This document shows, in pieces, positions 28,584-39,049 of a DNA stretch of 64,000 nt. The notes beneath the pieces were generated by a model. The model saw nothing but the letters and a program-made list of their open reading frames with translations. It did no database searches and was not told where the DNA came from. How positions within the stretch are numbered: position 1 is the stretch's first letter; every line of letters begins with the position of its first letter. The position numbers and the translations under genes were made by a program. The DNA lies in NCBI GenBank assembly GCA_015228875.1, contig JADGCS010000006.1, forward strand, positions 1 to 64,000. The letters run 5' to 3'. This DNA comes from Deltaproteobacteria bacterium. GTDB taxonomy: Bacteria; UBA10199; JADGCS01.

Positions 28584-29975
28584 CTACACAAGCTCTTTTA
28601 ACATTTCCTGCAGACGGCTGCTTAAATAGTGCGGGATTGTGATCAACGGGACCCTTCTGGACAAAGAAGATGCGGGGATGCTGGCTATAAAATGGTGATT
28701 AACTGAGGGGCGTTCCTTGCTGATCTTGACCATGTATTCGAGGTCTTTTTCGAAAACGGCACAGCTTTCGAGTGATTTAGAATCCCCGCGAGTGCTCTTG
28801 ACATCTATGGCTGTAAAAAACGGTGATTTAAGGACATACTCCACCTGTGCCCCCCGTTTTGATTTCCAGTAAAAGATATCATCACGCGTGGAGAGCCCGG
28901 CAATGATTTCGTTCCCAACTGCGGTTTCGTATTGAATTGCGGCGTTAAGTTCGGACATTCGTGTCTGCATGATATCGGAGCCGTTTAAAAGATAATTGAG
29001 CACACCCGCATCGAAAATGATATATTTTGAGAGATCTGTAGCAGACTCAAACAGCCTGATTTTGTGGGCAACACGGGCCCCGACCGTTTTTCCCACGAGT
29101 CGCTTTGCCTCGTTTCTCTTGATGTGTTGGACCTGTAATTTTGAGAACTTGAGTGTCTCCATTGAAAGCAGGGCGAGCCTGCGCAGGACATCCTCGTATT
29201 CGTAGAGCGATGCTTTTTCTTCAAGCACCGATTTGACATTTTCTTCTATTGTCGTGACGATATTGGATATCAACTGTGGCAGAGGTTGCTCGCCGTCTTT
29301 TTTGTCGAGGTAATTGTCAACGATTCTTGGCATTCCGCCGAGTCGCATGTAGATGCCAAACAAACGGTTTAATTCGTTGTGGAGCATCTCCGAGAATTTT
29401 TTGTCCTTCAGGGATATTTGATTGAGATATCGAATCTCCACTTCTTTGGAATGCGCTCTTAAGAACTCAAGGAAGGTGAGTGGGTAGAGATCAAAATATC
29501 TCTTTCTGCCGGTGGCGGCGTTGTCGACTTTGAGGTTCTCCAGATTTGAACCGGTATAGATGACCTTAAGTTTGTTTGAAAGTCCGGCAAGGTCCTGGAT
29601 CAATTCGAGAGAGGGCGCATACTTGTCTGCTTCATCGATAAAAACGATGACTGCCTTTTTTACACCGGCTAAGTCGCCGGTCACGAAAGATATGTTTTGT
29701 AAGAAAGGCTGGACCCCTTTTAAGCAATTTCCAAAAAGATCTCTGCCAAAATACTCGATCCCGTCTATATGTGTCTTCGTGGGCGAAGAGAGATTTGTCC
29801 TGATCTGGGGATACGCGCTCATTTCTGCAAGGCAGTTGTTGATAAAAGCGGTCTTTCCCACCTGCCTCGCCCCTCTTAAGATGAGGACTTGCGACCTTAA
29901 AGACGTAACAGATTGAATAAATTCAGCTTTTTTATTGATTCGTTCTATCCACACACAGATATTTTTACATAACAC
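28584..29975 (-). CDS. AAA ATPase with DUF4143-like C-terminus
   Basis: LRGARQVGKTAFI Walker A, VIVFIDEADKYAPSLELIQDLA, FLRAHSKE, C-terminal nuclease-like FTAIDVKSTRGDSKSLES. Confidence 0.82.
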   Translation of the reverse strand: MLCKNICVWIERINKKAEFIQSVTSLRSQVLILRGARQVGKTAFINNCLAEMSAYPQIRTNLSSPTKTHIDGIEYFGRDLFGNCLKGVQPFLQNISFVTGDLAGVKKAVIVFIDEADKYAPSLELIQDLAGLSNKLKVIYTGSNLENLKVDNAATGRKRYFDLYPLTFLEFLRAHSKEVEIRYLNQISLKDKKFSEMLHNELNRLFGIYMRLGGMPRIVDNYLDKKDGEQPLPQLISNIVTTIEENVKSVLEEKASLYEYEDVLRRLALLSMETLKFSKLQVQHIKRNEAKRLVGKTVGARVAHKIRLFESATDLSKYIIFDAGVLNYLLNGSDIMQTRMSELNAAIQYETAVGNEIIAGLSTRDDIFYWKSKRGAQVEYVLKSPFFTAIDVKSTRGDSKSLESCAVFEKDLEYMVKISKERPSVNHHFIASIPASSLSRRVPLITIPHYLSSRLQEMLKELV

Positions 29976-30034
29976 ACGTCATAAATCAACGTAATTGTGC
30001 AAAAACTGACGTCAGTTTTAATTTAATGCATAGG

Positions 30035-30116
30035 AATTTCAAAGTCGACAGAGCGCGGGTGCATATCTCGCAAGATGGAGGCATTCAACCGCGTCATAGT
30101 CAAGTTAGTAACTTGT
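30035..30116 (+). repeat. Type I repeat, copy e
   Basis: AATTTCAAAGTCGACAGAGCGCGGGTGCATATCTCGCAAGATGGAGGCATTCAACCGCGTCATAGTCAAGTTAGTAACTTGT. Confidence 0.9.
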
Positions 30117-30178
30117 TGCATACATCGACAGCCTCTATGGTGTGGGGTGGTTGAGTTTTTTTGCATAAGAGTGATTCT

Positions 30179-31966
30179 TCAGCGGTCGTCCTTTATTATT
30201 TTTAATGCTTCCCTGGCAAGTTGATTATCGGGATCAATTTTTAAGACCCTGTTAAAGAGGGCTTGTGATGCGGCGTGTTTGTTTTCGTTGTGCCTTATGA
30301 GGCCCAGTCTGTTGAGGGCGTTGACGTGCGAGGGGGTCATGACCAGTGCTGCCTCAAGATAGGCTGCGGCCCCCGTTGTGTTTTGATCGGCAATCATTGA
30401 TTCTGCAAGCCCAAAGAGGACATCACTTTTTTTTCTGTTGAGCACTTGGGGATCTGCATTTTCTGTTTCAAGCATCAGGGCGTTAAAAAAATACTCTTTC
30501 GCCTCGTCGTACTGTTTAAGGGCTTTTTTTGCGACGGCGAGGTTGTGGTGGACAAAAGGGTTGTAGGGCCTGAGGCGTATGGATTTTGAAAGGTACTGCA
30601 CGGCTGCATGATAATCTTTTCTTTTGACAAGCTCGGTCCCAAGGTAATCAGTGATCCTGTAACTGCCGGGGACCTGGGTGTATGACGCTGTCATTTTTTG
30701 TTCGGCATCACTCCATAACTCGTATTCTGATGAGAATGTTTTAAGAAGTTGTCTGGATTCCAGTACACACACAACCGAGAGGAGTATGAGCGCCGTGTAA
30801 AGGATTTTTTTGTATCTGATGAAGGAAAGACAGGGCATTAAAAGAAACAGGCCGCTGGCCCAGAGGTAACTTCGGTAGAGGACAAAATTTTCGGTGTACC
30901 TGACCGCGGCAAACTCGGTGAAGAACATCACCCACGGGAAAAGTAAAGCGGCCGCAGGTATGATATGCCTCCTGATTACCAGGGTGACAACAATCAAAGG
31001 GTACAGACAAAAGGAGCCCAAGCCAAGGAGGTGGGGCCAAGATTTAAGGCCCTGCGGAAAAACACTCTGGCAGTCGATGGACAGCAGGCCGGGCAGGGGT
31101 ATGATCCAGAGCAGCATGTATTTAAAAAAGAGCAGGGACTGATTGAGGATGCTTAAAGGGTAAAAATCTTTCAGTTGAAGCCCCTCCAGGCCTGTCGGGG
31201 CAAGGGTGTTCTGGTTGCCAAAGCTGGCCATGAGTTGTCCGTGTGGTTCGTAGAGGGAAAACAAAATCCCCCTGTTTCTCAGCGTCATTTCGGCGGCAAT
31301 GAGAATAAACATCACAAAGGGGACAAAAACATCCCTTACAGACTGCCAGACTGATTTTTTATAAAAACACGTGATGACAAACAAAAAAAACGGCAGCATG
31401 ATGACGTGTTCCTTGGCGTGGATTGCAAAAAAATAGAGGGCCGTTGCGAACATGGTAAACCAGAAACTTTTCTGCTGCAGGGCCTTAAGGTAGGTCAGGA
31501 TTGTCAGTAGTGTGAAAAATGTTGCAAGCAGCATCGAGCGCTGAATAAGGTAGGCTGTAGTATAGACGGCGACAGGATGAACCGCAAAAAGCAGGGCTCC
31601 AAAAAAACAGAGAATCTGATGATCCTGACTGTGTGCGTTCGTGGGCTTTTTTTCAAATACCACCGCAAACCGGTTGATCATAAAAAAAACAAGGATGGCG
31701 TTTGAGGCGTGCACAAGGATGTTGATCAGTCGGTGAAAAAGAATATTTTCGCCACATATTTTATAGACAGCGTAGAAGCTGAGATGGCTGATCCATCGTT
31801 TGTCAAATATGGTAAACTGGTTAAATAACTCTCTGTAAAAATGATGATCCAGAAGCAGCCGTGAATCATAGACCAGCGGGTTTTTAAGGGCGCCCGCGTA
31901 AAGGAGGGCCGTGATGATAAAAAGGGCAAGACAGGCGGTGAGTGTCTGTGTTTGCGTTGATTTCAT
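30179..31966 (-). CDS. GT-C/TMTC-like polytopic membrane protein with C-terminal TPRs
   Basis: Multiple TMs, AYLIQRSMLLATFF, FVLYRSYLWASGLF, then TPRs. Confidence 0.82.
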   Translation of the reverse strand: MKSTQTQTLTACLALFIITALLYAGALKNPLVYDSRLLLDHHFYRELFNQFTIFDKRWISHLSFYAVYKICGENILFHRLINILVHASNAILVFFMINRFAVVFEKKPTNAHSQDHQILCFFGALLFAVHPVAVYTTAYLIQRSMLLATFFTLLTILTYLKALQQKSFWFTMFATALYFFAIHAKEHVIMLPFFLFVITCFYKKSVWQSVRDVFVPFVMFILIAAEMTLRNRGILFSLYEPHGQLMASFGNQNTLAPTGLEGLQLKDFYPLSILNQSLLFFKYMLLWIIPLPGLLSIDCQSVFPQGLKSWPHLLGLGSFCLYPLIVVTLVIRRHIIPAAALLFPWVMFFTEFAAVRYTENFVLYRSYLWASGLFLLMPCLSFIRYKKILYTALILLSVVCVLESRQLLKTFSSEYELWSDAEQKMTASYTQVPGSYRITDYLGTELVKRKDYHAAVQYLSKSIRLRPYNPFVHHNLAVAKKALKQYDEAKEYFFNALMLETENADPQVLNRKKSDVLFGLAESMIADQNTTGAAAYLEAALVMTPSHVNALNRLGLIRHNENKHAASQALFNRVLKIDPDNQLAREALKIIKDDR

Positions 31967-31984
31967 CTGTTAAAATGCATTCTT

Positions 31985-32025
31985 GACTCTCCGAACCCAA
32001 TTAAATCCCGTGTCTCCTGTTGCCT
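31985..32025 (+). repeat. Solo right arm of type IV element
   Basis: GACTCTCCGAACCCAATTAAATCCCGTGTCTCCTGTTGCC matches the right arm of copy A. Confidence 0.8.
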
Positions 32026-32128
32026 TGCGCAGTCCCACAGTCGCATTTGGGGTTCAGTTCATGTCTACACACGTCCTGCAGTTTGGATCAGTTGCGGAAC
32101 TAAAGGTGCAGCCGCAGGTTTGCGAGGT

Positions 32129-32689
32129 TTATCTTTTCACACGCTCCTGGTAGGTTTTTTCCTCGATGTTGATGCGGATGACATCACCCACTTTTACAAA
32201 CTGGGGGACTTGAATCGAGACGCCGTTTGAGAGCGTGGCGTTTTTATAAGAGGCACTTGCTGTGGCCCCTTTTATTTCGGGGTCGGCCTCAACGACCTGA
32301 AAGTCCATGGTGGTGGGGAGTCTGATCATGAGTGGTGTCTGGTCGTGAAACAGGACAGTGAATATATTTTCGGGTTGCAGATACACGGCAGCGTCACCGA
32401 TCAGCTCTTTGGATAATTCGACCTGTTCGTAACTTTCGGTATCCATAAAACAAAACGCCTGCCCGTCAGCGTACAGGTACTGCATTTTTCGTTCGAAGAC
32501 ATCAACCTGTTCAAGTTTTTCTGTTGATGAGAACCTGAATTCCTTTTGCGTGCCGTCCATAATATTGCGCAGCTTGGCCTGCATAAAGGCCCTGAGGTTT
32601 CCGGGGGTGCGGTGTTCGCACGACATGCACATCCACAGAATATTGTCGATCTTGATGACGGTCCCTTTTCTGAGTTCGTTTCCTTGCAT
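32129..32689 (-). CDS. efp: Elongation factor P-like protein
   Basis: KGTVIKIDNILWMCMSCEHRTPGNLRAFMQAKLRN; EF-P length and C-terminal OB-like VSIQVPQFVKVGDVIRINIEEKTYQERV. Confidence 0.9.
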   Translation of the reverse strand: MQGNELRKGTVIKIDNILWMCMSCEHRTPGNLRAFMQAKLRNIMDGTQKEFRFSSTEKLEQVDVFERKMQYLYADGQAFCFMDTESYEQVELSKELIGDAAVYLQPENIFTVLFHDQTPLMIRLPTTMDFQVVEADPEIKGATASASYKNATLSNGVSIQVPQFVKVGDVIRINIEEKTYQERVKR

Positions 32690-32736
32690 AAAGCCTCTCT
32701 GGTTAATTTTGCCTTCGCAGTCAAAGCACAGTGGGT

Positions 32737-32843
32737 GGCAGGAGATGCTGGATTTAATTGAGTTCTACGCGACTTCCCGTGCGTCACTTGTTTGTTGCGC
32801 AACTCTGACTCTCCGAACTTAATTAAATCCAGCCTCTCCTGCC
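32737..32843. repeat. Type IV long-stem hairpin element, copy B
   Basis: 29 bp arms GGCAGGAGATGCTGGATTTAATTGAGTTC / GAACTTAATTAAATCCAGCCTCTCCTGCC; loop TACGCGACTTCCCGTGC...TGACTCTCC shared with copy A. Confidence 0.85.
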
Positions 32844-32935
32844 TGTTTATCGTGTCGCCGTTTTTTGGTTAATGGTTATCGCACAATAATAACGGCGGCC
32901 CTGCCTCATGGAACAGTTGAGAAAAAAATTCAACC

Positions 32936-33718
32936 TCAAAAATGTGGGGCGAGCGCTCTGCGTTTTTGTGATTTTGTCCCCAATGCCACCTGAATCTTTG
33001 ACAAAAAACCGCGCCAGATATTGACATCACGGTTTTTAAGCTGTGTGCGCTGCAGGATGCGACGGATGCGCCCCTGCACGCGTTCGGGGTTTCCCGCCTT
33101 TGTCATGCCGGCGTTGATCATGACCTCTTTAAAGTGCTCCATAAGGTCATCCACATCCTTTAGGGTGGCGGGGCTGTCGCTTATTGATTTTGCTGCCCTG
33201 TGCTGGTTGGTTAACGGGCCGCTGTGCCAGTTGATGTAGATTGTGGAGACGATGACCGCAACGGCATGGCTTAAATTCATTGTGGGCATGCATTGAGAGG
33301 TGGGGATCTGGCAGAAATGCGTGCAGAGCTGCAGTTCTTCCCATGTGAGACAGTTGTCTTCCCTGCCAAAGACGAGTGCTGTTTTTATGGCACTGGTTTT
33401 ATTTTTATTTGCAATCCATTGTGGCAATTCCAAGAGGGGGATTTCGGCGGGACTCCATTCGCCTGTTTTGCGTGTGATGGCTATCGAGCAATGGCAGTCT
33501 TTAAGCGCTTCGGAAAGCGTCTGTGCTGTTTTGATACCCAGAAGAAATTCCCTTGAGGACCCTTTGCCGTAAAGTTCTGCCTGTTTATCCCTGATGTCGC
33601 ATTGAGGGGCCACAGCATAGATATCGGGACAGTTAAAGTTTGCGGCAACCCGCGCGCAGGCGCCCACGTTACCCGAATATTTGGGGGCAACAAGAATGAT
33701 GCGGATGTTTTGATCCAT
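32936..33718 (-). CDS. TrmH/TrmJ-family RNA 2'-O-methyltransferase
   Basis: IILVAPKYSGNVGACARVAANF, ALVFGREDNCLTWEEL, MNLSHAVAVIVS. Confidence 0.85.
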   Translation of the reverse strand: MDQNIRIILVAPKYSGNVGACARVAANFNCPDIYAVAPQCDIRDKQAELYGKGSSREFLLGIKTAQTLSEALKDCHCSIAITRKTGEWSPAEIPLLELPQWIANKNKTSAIKTALVFGREDNCLTWEELQLCTHFCQIPTSQCMPTMNLSHAVAVIVSTIYINWHSGPLTNQHRAAKSISDSPATLKDVDDLMEHFKEVMINAGMTKAGNPERVQGRIRRILQRTQLKNRDVNIWRGFLSKIQVALGTKSQKRRALAPHF

Positions 33719-33825
33719 GGGCTGTTATGTAGAGGGGAATGAGCGCTGGATCAAGCTGGAATATTTGGTAGCAGGTCTGTCCCTCCGTCCTCAACTCTGC
33801 ATCGCGGATGTGACAACCGAAGGGT

Positions 33826-36063
33826 CTACGGCAACCGATTTATTTCCCGCTCAATCTCTTCTATGTTTGTGAGCCTTGCCCCCATGTCAAAGAGGTGAAG
33901 GAGTTTTGACCCTCCTTTTTTAAGGAGAGCGCCATCGCCTTTTAAGAGACCCGCGTAGACATCTTCTGCGGCATGGAGTGCCGTTTGAAAACCGCCTGTG
34001 TACGACACATAGTACCCGGGAAGACCTGCAAAATGGGGTGTTGCCCAGACACGCCCACCTTCACTGCCCTTGAGGGCCTCGACGTGCAGATATTTTTTTG
34101 CCCACTCTGTCCAAAAATCTAGCCGCTCCTTAAGTGATCTCGCTGTGCCGTCGGGGTTTTTGTCCTGATAAAGATTGATCTCAAAGCGTGCGCGGGACAT
34201 CGCAACCATTTGATCATAAATAGTGAGCCCCTCATCGGCCTCTGCTATGGCTTTGCGGACAGCAGGGTCGCTAAACTGTGGCAGGTGAGAGAGATATCTG
34301 TCCAGAAAACCCTGGCTGGTCACCAATTTGTCGGTCGCCACGGCAATGCCTTCGACCCAGATGTTGGGGTTGCCGTCAAGGCCCATGGCACGGTTGCCCC
34401 TTGCCCTTTGTGCCGCTGTAATAAAGTGAATGTCGTGGACAAGCTCGTGGATAATCGTGCCCAGGTCTTCCAGTGAAATCTCTTCTGTTGTATCAAAGTT
34501 GGTATTAAACCAGGCCTGTCTGCCGTCTCCCAAGGCCTCGGCAAAGGCGTTGCCGTATTTGTCTGCTCTTTTGTTTGTGTCAAAAAAGATATTTCCCTTA
34601 AGGGGGGCCTGATCAAGATCAATACCAAGATCCTTAAAAAACATTTTTGCCGCATCAAGGGCATCTGAGAAACGGATTTTTGGGATCTCCCCGCCCGAAA
34701 GTTTTTCTTTTGCAAGTTGATCGGCAAGGTGGTGGACGTCCCATTCGTAAACTGTTTTACCGCCATTAAGGCGCGTGAGCTCTTTTATAAATGCCTCGAG
34801 CGCAGCGCTGTTTGCCTCGTGATATTCGCGGCACTGTTTGTCAAATTGTTCGGGTGTGATCCCGTGCATGACATCACCCTTGTAGGCTGCAAAGTTTGTG
34901 TAGCCGTACTTTTGCGCGAGCGCGTTGAGCCTGTCAATCATCGGGAAGAGCCCGTTTTGATGGGCCTTAAGGACGGCTCCTGAGTAGGTTTCGAGGAGTT
35001 CGCGTCTGTCTTTGGGGTCGTTTAATTCTCTGAGTGTTTGATAAAATTCGGCGCGTGTGAGTTGTTTGCCCTTCCACTTGAATTTTTCGAGGGCCCCGGT
35101 CATGAGTTTTTCGGACGCTGTGGCGAGTTCGGTTATGGTATTGGCGTCCTCTTTTTTGAGCAGGAGTTCTTTTTTTGCATAGATGGTCATGGCCTTCATG
35201 AAGGGGATAAGGTCAGGGTCTCTTTGTGAGTAATAGGCCTTGAGGGCTTCGTCTTTCATGATGGCGTCAAAGCGGTCAACAAGGCGCATCAGCGGTGCGC
35301 TGAGAAGATGCACAACCTCTGTGGCAGTCTTGCCCGCTTGCTCAACTGAGGCATTGCCCTTTGAGAATTCCGCGCCCTGCAGAATGGCAAAATATCCCAG
35401 GCTGTTTAAGACATAACCCTGAATTTCAAAGAGGGCATCAAAGAGTTGTCGGTCCTTGAGGTATTGTTTCTCTACTGTATCGGCAGGCTCTGACATACCG
35501 GTATCCAGGGTCTTGTCGACGTATTGCCCTGTAGCCGGGTCGTAAGCGCGGTAATGGACCGCATGTTGGCCATCGGTGGCTGTGACTGCAAAATCGGTAA
35601 AGGGGTGGCATTCCCCTAGGTGTTGTGCAACGGCAATGACAGCCCCTTGTTTGATCATATCGGGGGAGGGGATATCGCCTTCTTTGTCTCCGTTTTGTCC
35701 TGGAACTTTAATAAGGAAGCTGATTGTTTTGTGGTCTGTGACCTTGGCATCGGGCTCCGCGTAGATTTGGAACGAGCGGATCATCAAGACACCAGCCGTT
35801 GTTTCGCCCTGTTGTTGCAGTCCCCCCAGCATAACGGTGTTGACAGGCATTTTAACTGCATCCCAGGGGGTGAGTGTCCTGATGGCCGCCTGGCTTGTGC
35901 CATGTCCTGCAATCAGCCTCCCCAACTCCTTAAGGATGACCGGATTGCCTACAGTGACCTGTGTGGCAGCACTCATTGAGTAGGGTGCGCCCCTCACACG
36001 GAATAGAGAGGGGTTTGCCGGTTGTGGAAAGGTGGGTGATAAAAAGGGCGCGATTCCTGCCAT
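33826..36063 (-). CDS. M3-family (thimet oligopeptidase-like) metallopeptidase
   Basis: HELVHDIHF zinc motif within TIIHELVHDIHFITAAQ; SYTGGFQTALHAAEDVYAGLL. Confidence 0.82.
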   Translation of the reverse strand: MAGIAPFLSPTFPQPANPSLFRVRGAPYSMSAATQVTVGNPVILKELGRLIAGHGTSQAAIRTLTPWDAVKMPVNTVMLGGLQQQGETTAGVLMIRSFQIYAEPDAKVTDHKTISFLIKVPGQNGDKEGDIPSPDMIKQGAVIAVAQHLGECHPFTDFAVTATDGQHAVHYRAYDPATGQYVDKTLDTGMSEPADTVEKQYLKDRQLFDALFEIQGYVLNSLGYFAILQGAEFSKGNASVEQAGKTATEVVHLLSAPLMRLVDRFDAIMKDEALKAYYSQRDPDLIPFMKAMTIYAKKELLLKKEDANTITELATASEKLMTGALEKFKWKGKQLTRAEFYQTLRELNDPKDRRELLETYSGAVLKAHQNGLFPMIDRLNALAQKYGYTNFAAYKGDVMHGITPEQFDKQCREYHEANSAALEAFIKELTRLNGGKTVYEWDVHHLADQLAKEKLSGGEIPKIRFSDALDAAKMFFKDLGIDLDQAPLKGNIFFDTNKRADKYGNAFAEALGDGRQAWFNTNFDTTEEISLEDLGTIIHELVHDIHFITAAQRARGNRAMGLDGNPNIWVEGIAVATDKLVTSQGFLDRYLSHLPQFSDPAVRKAIAEADEGLTIYDQMVAMSRARFEINLYQDKNPDGTARSLKERLDFWTEWAKKYLHVEALKGSEGGRVWATPHFAGLPGYYVSYTGGFQTALHAAEDVYAGLLKGDGALLKKGGSKLLHLFDMGARLTNIEEIEREINRLP

Positions 36064-36300
36064 AAGGACTCCTTTTATGTGGATAATAAAAAAGTCTTTC
36101 TATTGCGGACTGCTTTGTCAACTGGTTGATTAAATATGTTTTGTGTTTTTTTGGGATGACGCAGACACGTGAATATGTCAAGTAATTACAAATGGTTGGT
36201 GCGCGTGTGTTTTTCTGTTTCCCCCCATGACGTCTCAGCACGATTGAATGTTTTTAACAAAAGGGCTATCGGCTAAAAAAAATCAAAAAGGTGCACAACG

Positions 36301-37665
36301 ATGAAACCAATCATGTACTATTCAACAAATTTAAAAACAAAACCCGTCACTTTTAAAGACGCACTGATCAAGGGGCTTGCCCCTGACAAGGGGCTTTTTA
36401 TGCCGGAGAAAATCCCTGAAATCTCCCGGGATGAACTCGTCTCGTTCCCGCAGATGCCGTATCACGAGATTGCCTATGCCATTGCCAATAAATTTCTTGA
36501 AGGCGAGATCCCCGCCCAAAAATTAAAAGATCTTATCAGTGACGCCTACAATTACGAGGTGCCACTCCAAAATGTCTATGACAGGAAATACGTGATGAGA
36601 CTCGATCAGGGGCCAACAGCGTCCTTTAAGGATTTTGCGGCACGGCAGATGGCGCGGCTCATGCAGTTTTATCTTGGCGAAGAAAAAAGGGAGCTCCTGA
36701 TACTCACCGCCACATCAGGCGATACGGGGAGTGCCATTGCCAATGCCTTTTATGGGCTCGATAACATCAAGATTGTTGTTCTCTTTCCCTTGCATGAAGT
36801 GACCAGCCGTCAGAGAAAACAGATGACCACTCTGGGGAGAAACGTGCGGATCATGGCGCTTGATGCCAAGTTTGATGACTGTCAGGCCCTTGTCAAAAGG
36901 GCGTTTACGGACAGTGACCTCGATCATCTTAAACTCTCTTCGGCAAATTCCATCAATATTGGCAGACTCCTGCCGCAGACGATGTATTATTTTTACGCGT
37001 ATGCAAAGCTCACACGTTCGGTTGACGAACAGATCATCTTTTCTGTTCCGTCGGGCAATTTTGGAGACATGATGGGCGGGCTGATCGCGATGCGCATGGG
37101 GCTCCCGGTCAAGCGGTTTGTGATTGCGACCAACTCAAACGATGAGTTTCCAGAATTTTTAAGTTCGGGCCGGTATGAAAAAATAGTCCCTTCAAAAAAT
37201 TGTATTTCATCCGCGATGAACGTGGGACACCCGAGCAATCTTTCCCGCGTTGTTGCGCTGTATGGCGGGGTGATGGATGAGACGGGGCTTGTGACAAAAA
37301 TGCCCGATCTCAAACAGATGAACCGGGACATGCACGCGGTCAGCATTTCGGAGGCCGAGACAAAAAACGCCATCAAAGAGGCCTATGCAAAGCACAAACT
37401 CATCCTCGAACCGCACGGTGCGGTCGCGTGGGCGGCCCTGCAGCAATACATTAACGACAGCGGGCAAAACACCCCGGACCAACTCATGGTCTCGCTCGAA
37501 ACCGCCCACCCCGCAAAGTTTCCCGAAGAGATCAGGGAGATCCTTTCAATCGAGCCCAACCTGCCGCAGAGTCTCGAGGGCATCGAGGCCAAAGAAGAGT
37601 CTTTTATGCAGCTGGAAAATAATTATGAAGTTTTTAAGAGGCACCTGCTTCAAAATTATGGTTAA
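36301..37665 (+). CDS. thrC: Threonine synthase
   Basis: QGPTASFKDFAARQMARLMQ, TATSGDTGSAIANAF, SVPSGNFGDMMGG. Confidence 0.95.
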   Translation: MKPIMYYSTNLKTKPVTFKDALIKGLAPDKGLFMPEKIPEISRDELVSFPQMPYHEIAYAIANKFLEGEIPAQKLKDLISDAYNYEVPLQNVYDRKYVMRLDQGPTASFKDFAARQMARLMQFYLGEEKRELLILTATSGDTGSAIANAFYGLDNIKIVVLFPLHEVTSRQRKQMTTLGRNVRIMALDAKFDDCQALVKRAFTDSDLDHLKLSSANSINIGRLLPQTMYYFYAYAKLTRSVDEQIIFSVPSGNFGDMMGGLIAMRMGLPVKRFVIATNSNDEFPEFLSSGRYEKIVPSKNCISSAMNVGHPSNLSRVVALYGGVMDETGLVTKMPDLKQMNRDMHAVSISEAETKNAIKEAYAKHKLILEPHGAVAWAALQQYINDSGQNTPDQLMVSLETAHPAKFPEEIREILSIEPNLPQSLEGIEAKEESFMQLENNYEVFKRHLLQNYG

Positions 37666-37802
37666 AACCTTAGAAGGTTTTTTCGACGCGTTTTTGCATC
37701 AATATTTTACAAGGTGCCAGCCCGCGTAGGATCCGGCGCATAGCGCCAAACATGAAACCCTTCATGTTTGATCGCAATGCACTCCGCTTTATGCGGGTTA
37801 TG
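37663..37802 (+). repeat. Type II repeat, copy 6, with nested type III module; overlaps the thrC stop codon
   Basis: TAAAACCTTAGAAGGTTTTTTCGACGCG..CGCGTAGGATCCGGCGCATAGCGCCAAACATGAAACCCTTCATGTTTGATCGCAATGCACTCCGCTTTATGCGGGTTATG. Confidence 0.9.
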
Positions 37803-37822
37803 GTTTAACGTGAGGAAAAAAA

Positions 37823-39028
37823 ATGAAATCCATTATCATCCTCTGTGATGGCATTGCCGATCATCCCATACAAAGACTGGGCGGGAAAACGCCGCTCATG
37901 GCTGCACGCACACCCCACATCGATAAACTCTGCGCGATGGGGAGAACAGGGCGACTGCTTACTGTGCCCGCAGGCATGGCCCCCGGGAGTGAGGTTGCCA
38001 ATCTGGGGGTGCTTGGGTACAATGCCAAAGAGGTCTATCAGGGGAGGGGGGTGCTCGAGGCGGCCAGTATGGGTGTTGAGCTTGAGTTGACCGACCTTGC
38101 GATGAGGTGCAATCTTGTCTGTATTGAAAACGAAAACATAAAAAACCATTCGGCGGGACATATCTCTTCCGAAGAGGGCCGCGAGTTGATTAAAACCCTC
38201 AATGAGCGACTGGGTTCCCAAACGGTCAAATTTTATCCCGGTGTGAGTTATCGCCACCTCCTGGTGATTGCGCACGGGAACAACGATATCACCATGACAC
38301 CGCCGCACGATGTGCCTGGCAAGCCCTTTAGGGACGTACTTCCCAGGGCGACAACAGATCATGGTGCCCAGACGGCGGGTCTGATCAATGAGCTGATTCA
38401 CAAATCACAGCAGATTTTACAGGACCACCCCGTTAATCAGGGGCGCGTCAGGGGTAAAAAAGATCCCGGCAACAGCATCTGGCCGTGGGCTGCAGGGTAT
38501 AAACCAAAGATGAAGACCCTTGACGAATTGTTTCATGTGACAGGTGCCGTGATTGCCGCCGTTGATCTCATCAAGGGGATTGGCCGTTACGCGGGGATGC
38601 GGGTGATAGAGGTCCCGGGGGCAACAGGGCTTCATGATACCAACTACGAGGGCAAGGCTAGGGCCGCTGTCCATGCCCTTAAGGATGTCGATCTCGTCTA
38701 CCTGCACATCGAGGCGAGTGACGAGGCGGGGCACGAGGGGGACGTTGACTTAAAAGTAAGGACTGTCGAGTTTTTAGATCAAAGGGTCGTCAAATATATT
38801 CTTGAAGAAACGGCGCGTATAAACGATGACGTGGCCATTGCCCTGCTCCCTGATCACCCGACACCGTGCGAACTTAAGACCCACACCGCTGCACCTGTCC
38901 CGTTTATCATCTATCATCCCGGTGAGCAACCGGACGGGGTGATGGAATACAACGAAGAGAGCGTTAAACAAGGGTATTATGGACTGCTTGAGGGAGACCA
39001 CTTTATCAGGGCATTGCTCCAGAAGTGA
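37823..39028 (+). CDS. apgM: Cofactor-independent phosphoglycerate mutase
   Basis: IIILCDGIADHPIQRLGGKTPLMAARTPHIDKL; HIEASDEAGHEGD; LPDHPTPCELKTHTAAPVPF. Confidence 0.92.
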   Translation: MKSIIILCDGIADHPIQRLGGKTPLMAARTPHIDKLCAMGRTGRLLTVPAGMAPGSEVANLGVLGYNAKEVYQGRGVLEAASMGVELELTDLAMRCNLVCIENENIKNHSAGHISSEEGRELIKTLNERLGSQTVKFYPGVSYRHLLVIAHGNNDITMTPPHDVPGKPFRDVLPRATTDHGAQTAGLINELIHKSQQILQDHPVNQGRVRGKKDPGNSIWPWAAGYKPKMKTLDELFHVTGAVIAAVDLIKGIGRYAGMRVIEVPGATGLHDTNYEGKARAAVHALKDVDLVYLHIEASDEAGHEGDVDLKVRTVEFLDQRVVKYILEETARINDDVAIALLPDHPTPCELKTHTAAPVPFIIYHPGEQPDGVMEYNEESVKQGYYGLLEGDHFIRALLQK

Positions 39029-39049
39029 TGCGTTTTTTCAGGGGTGTTT

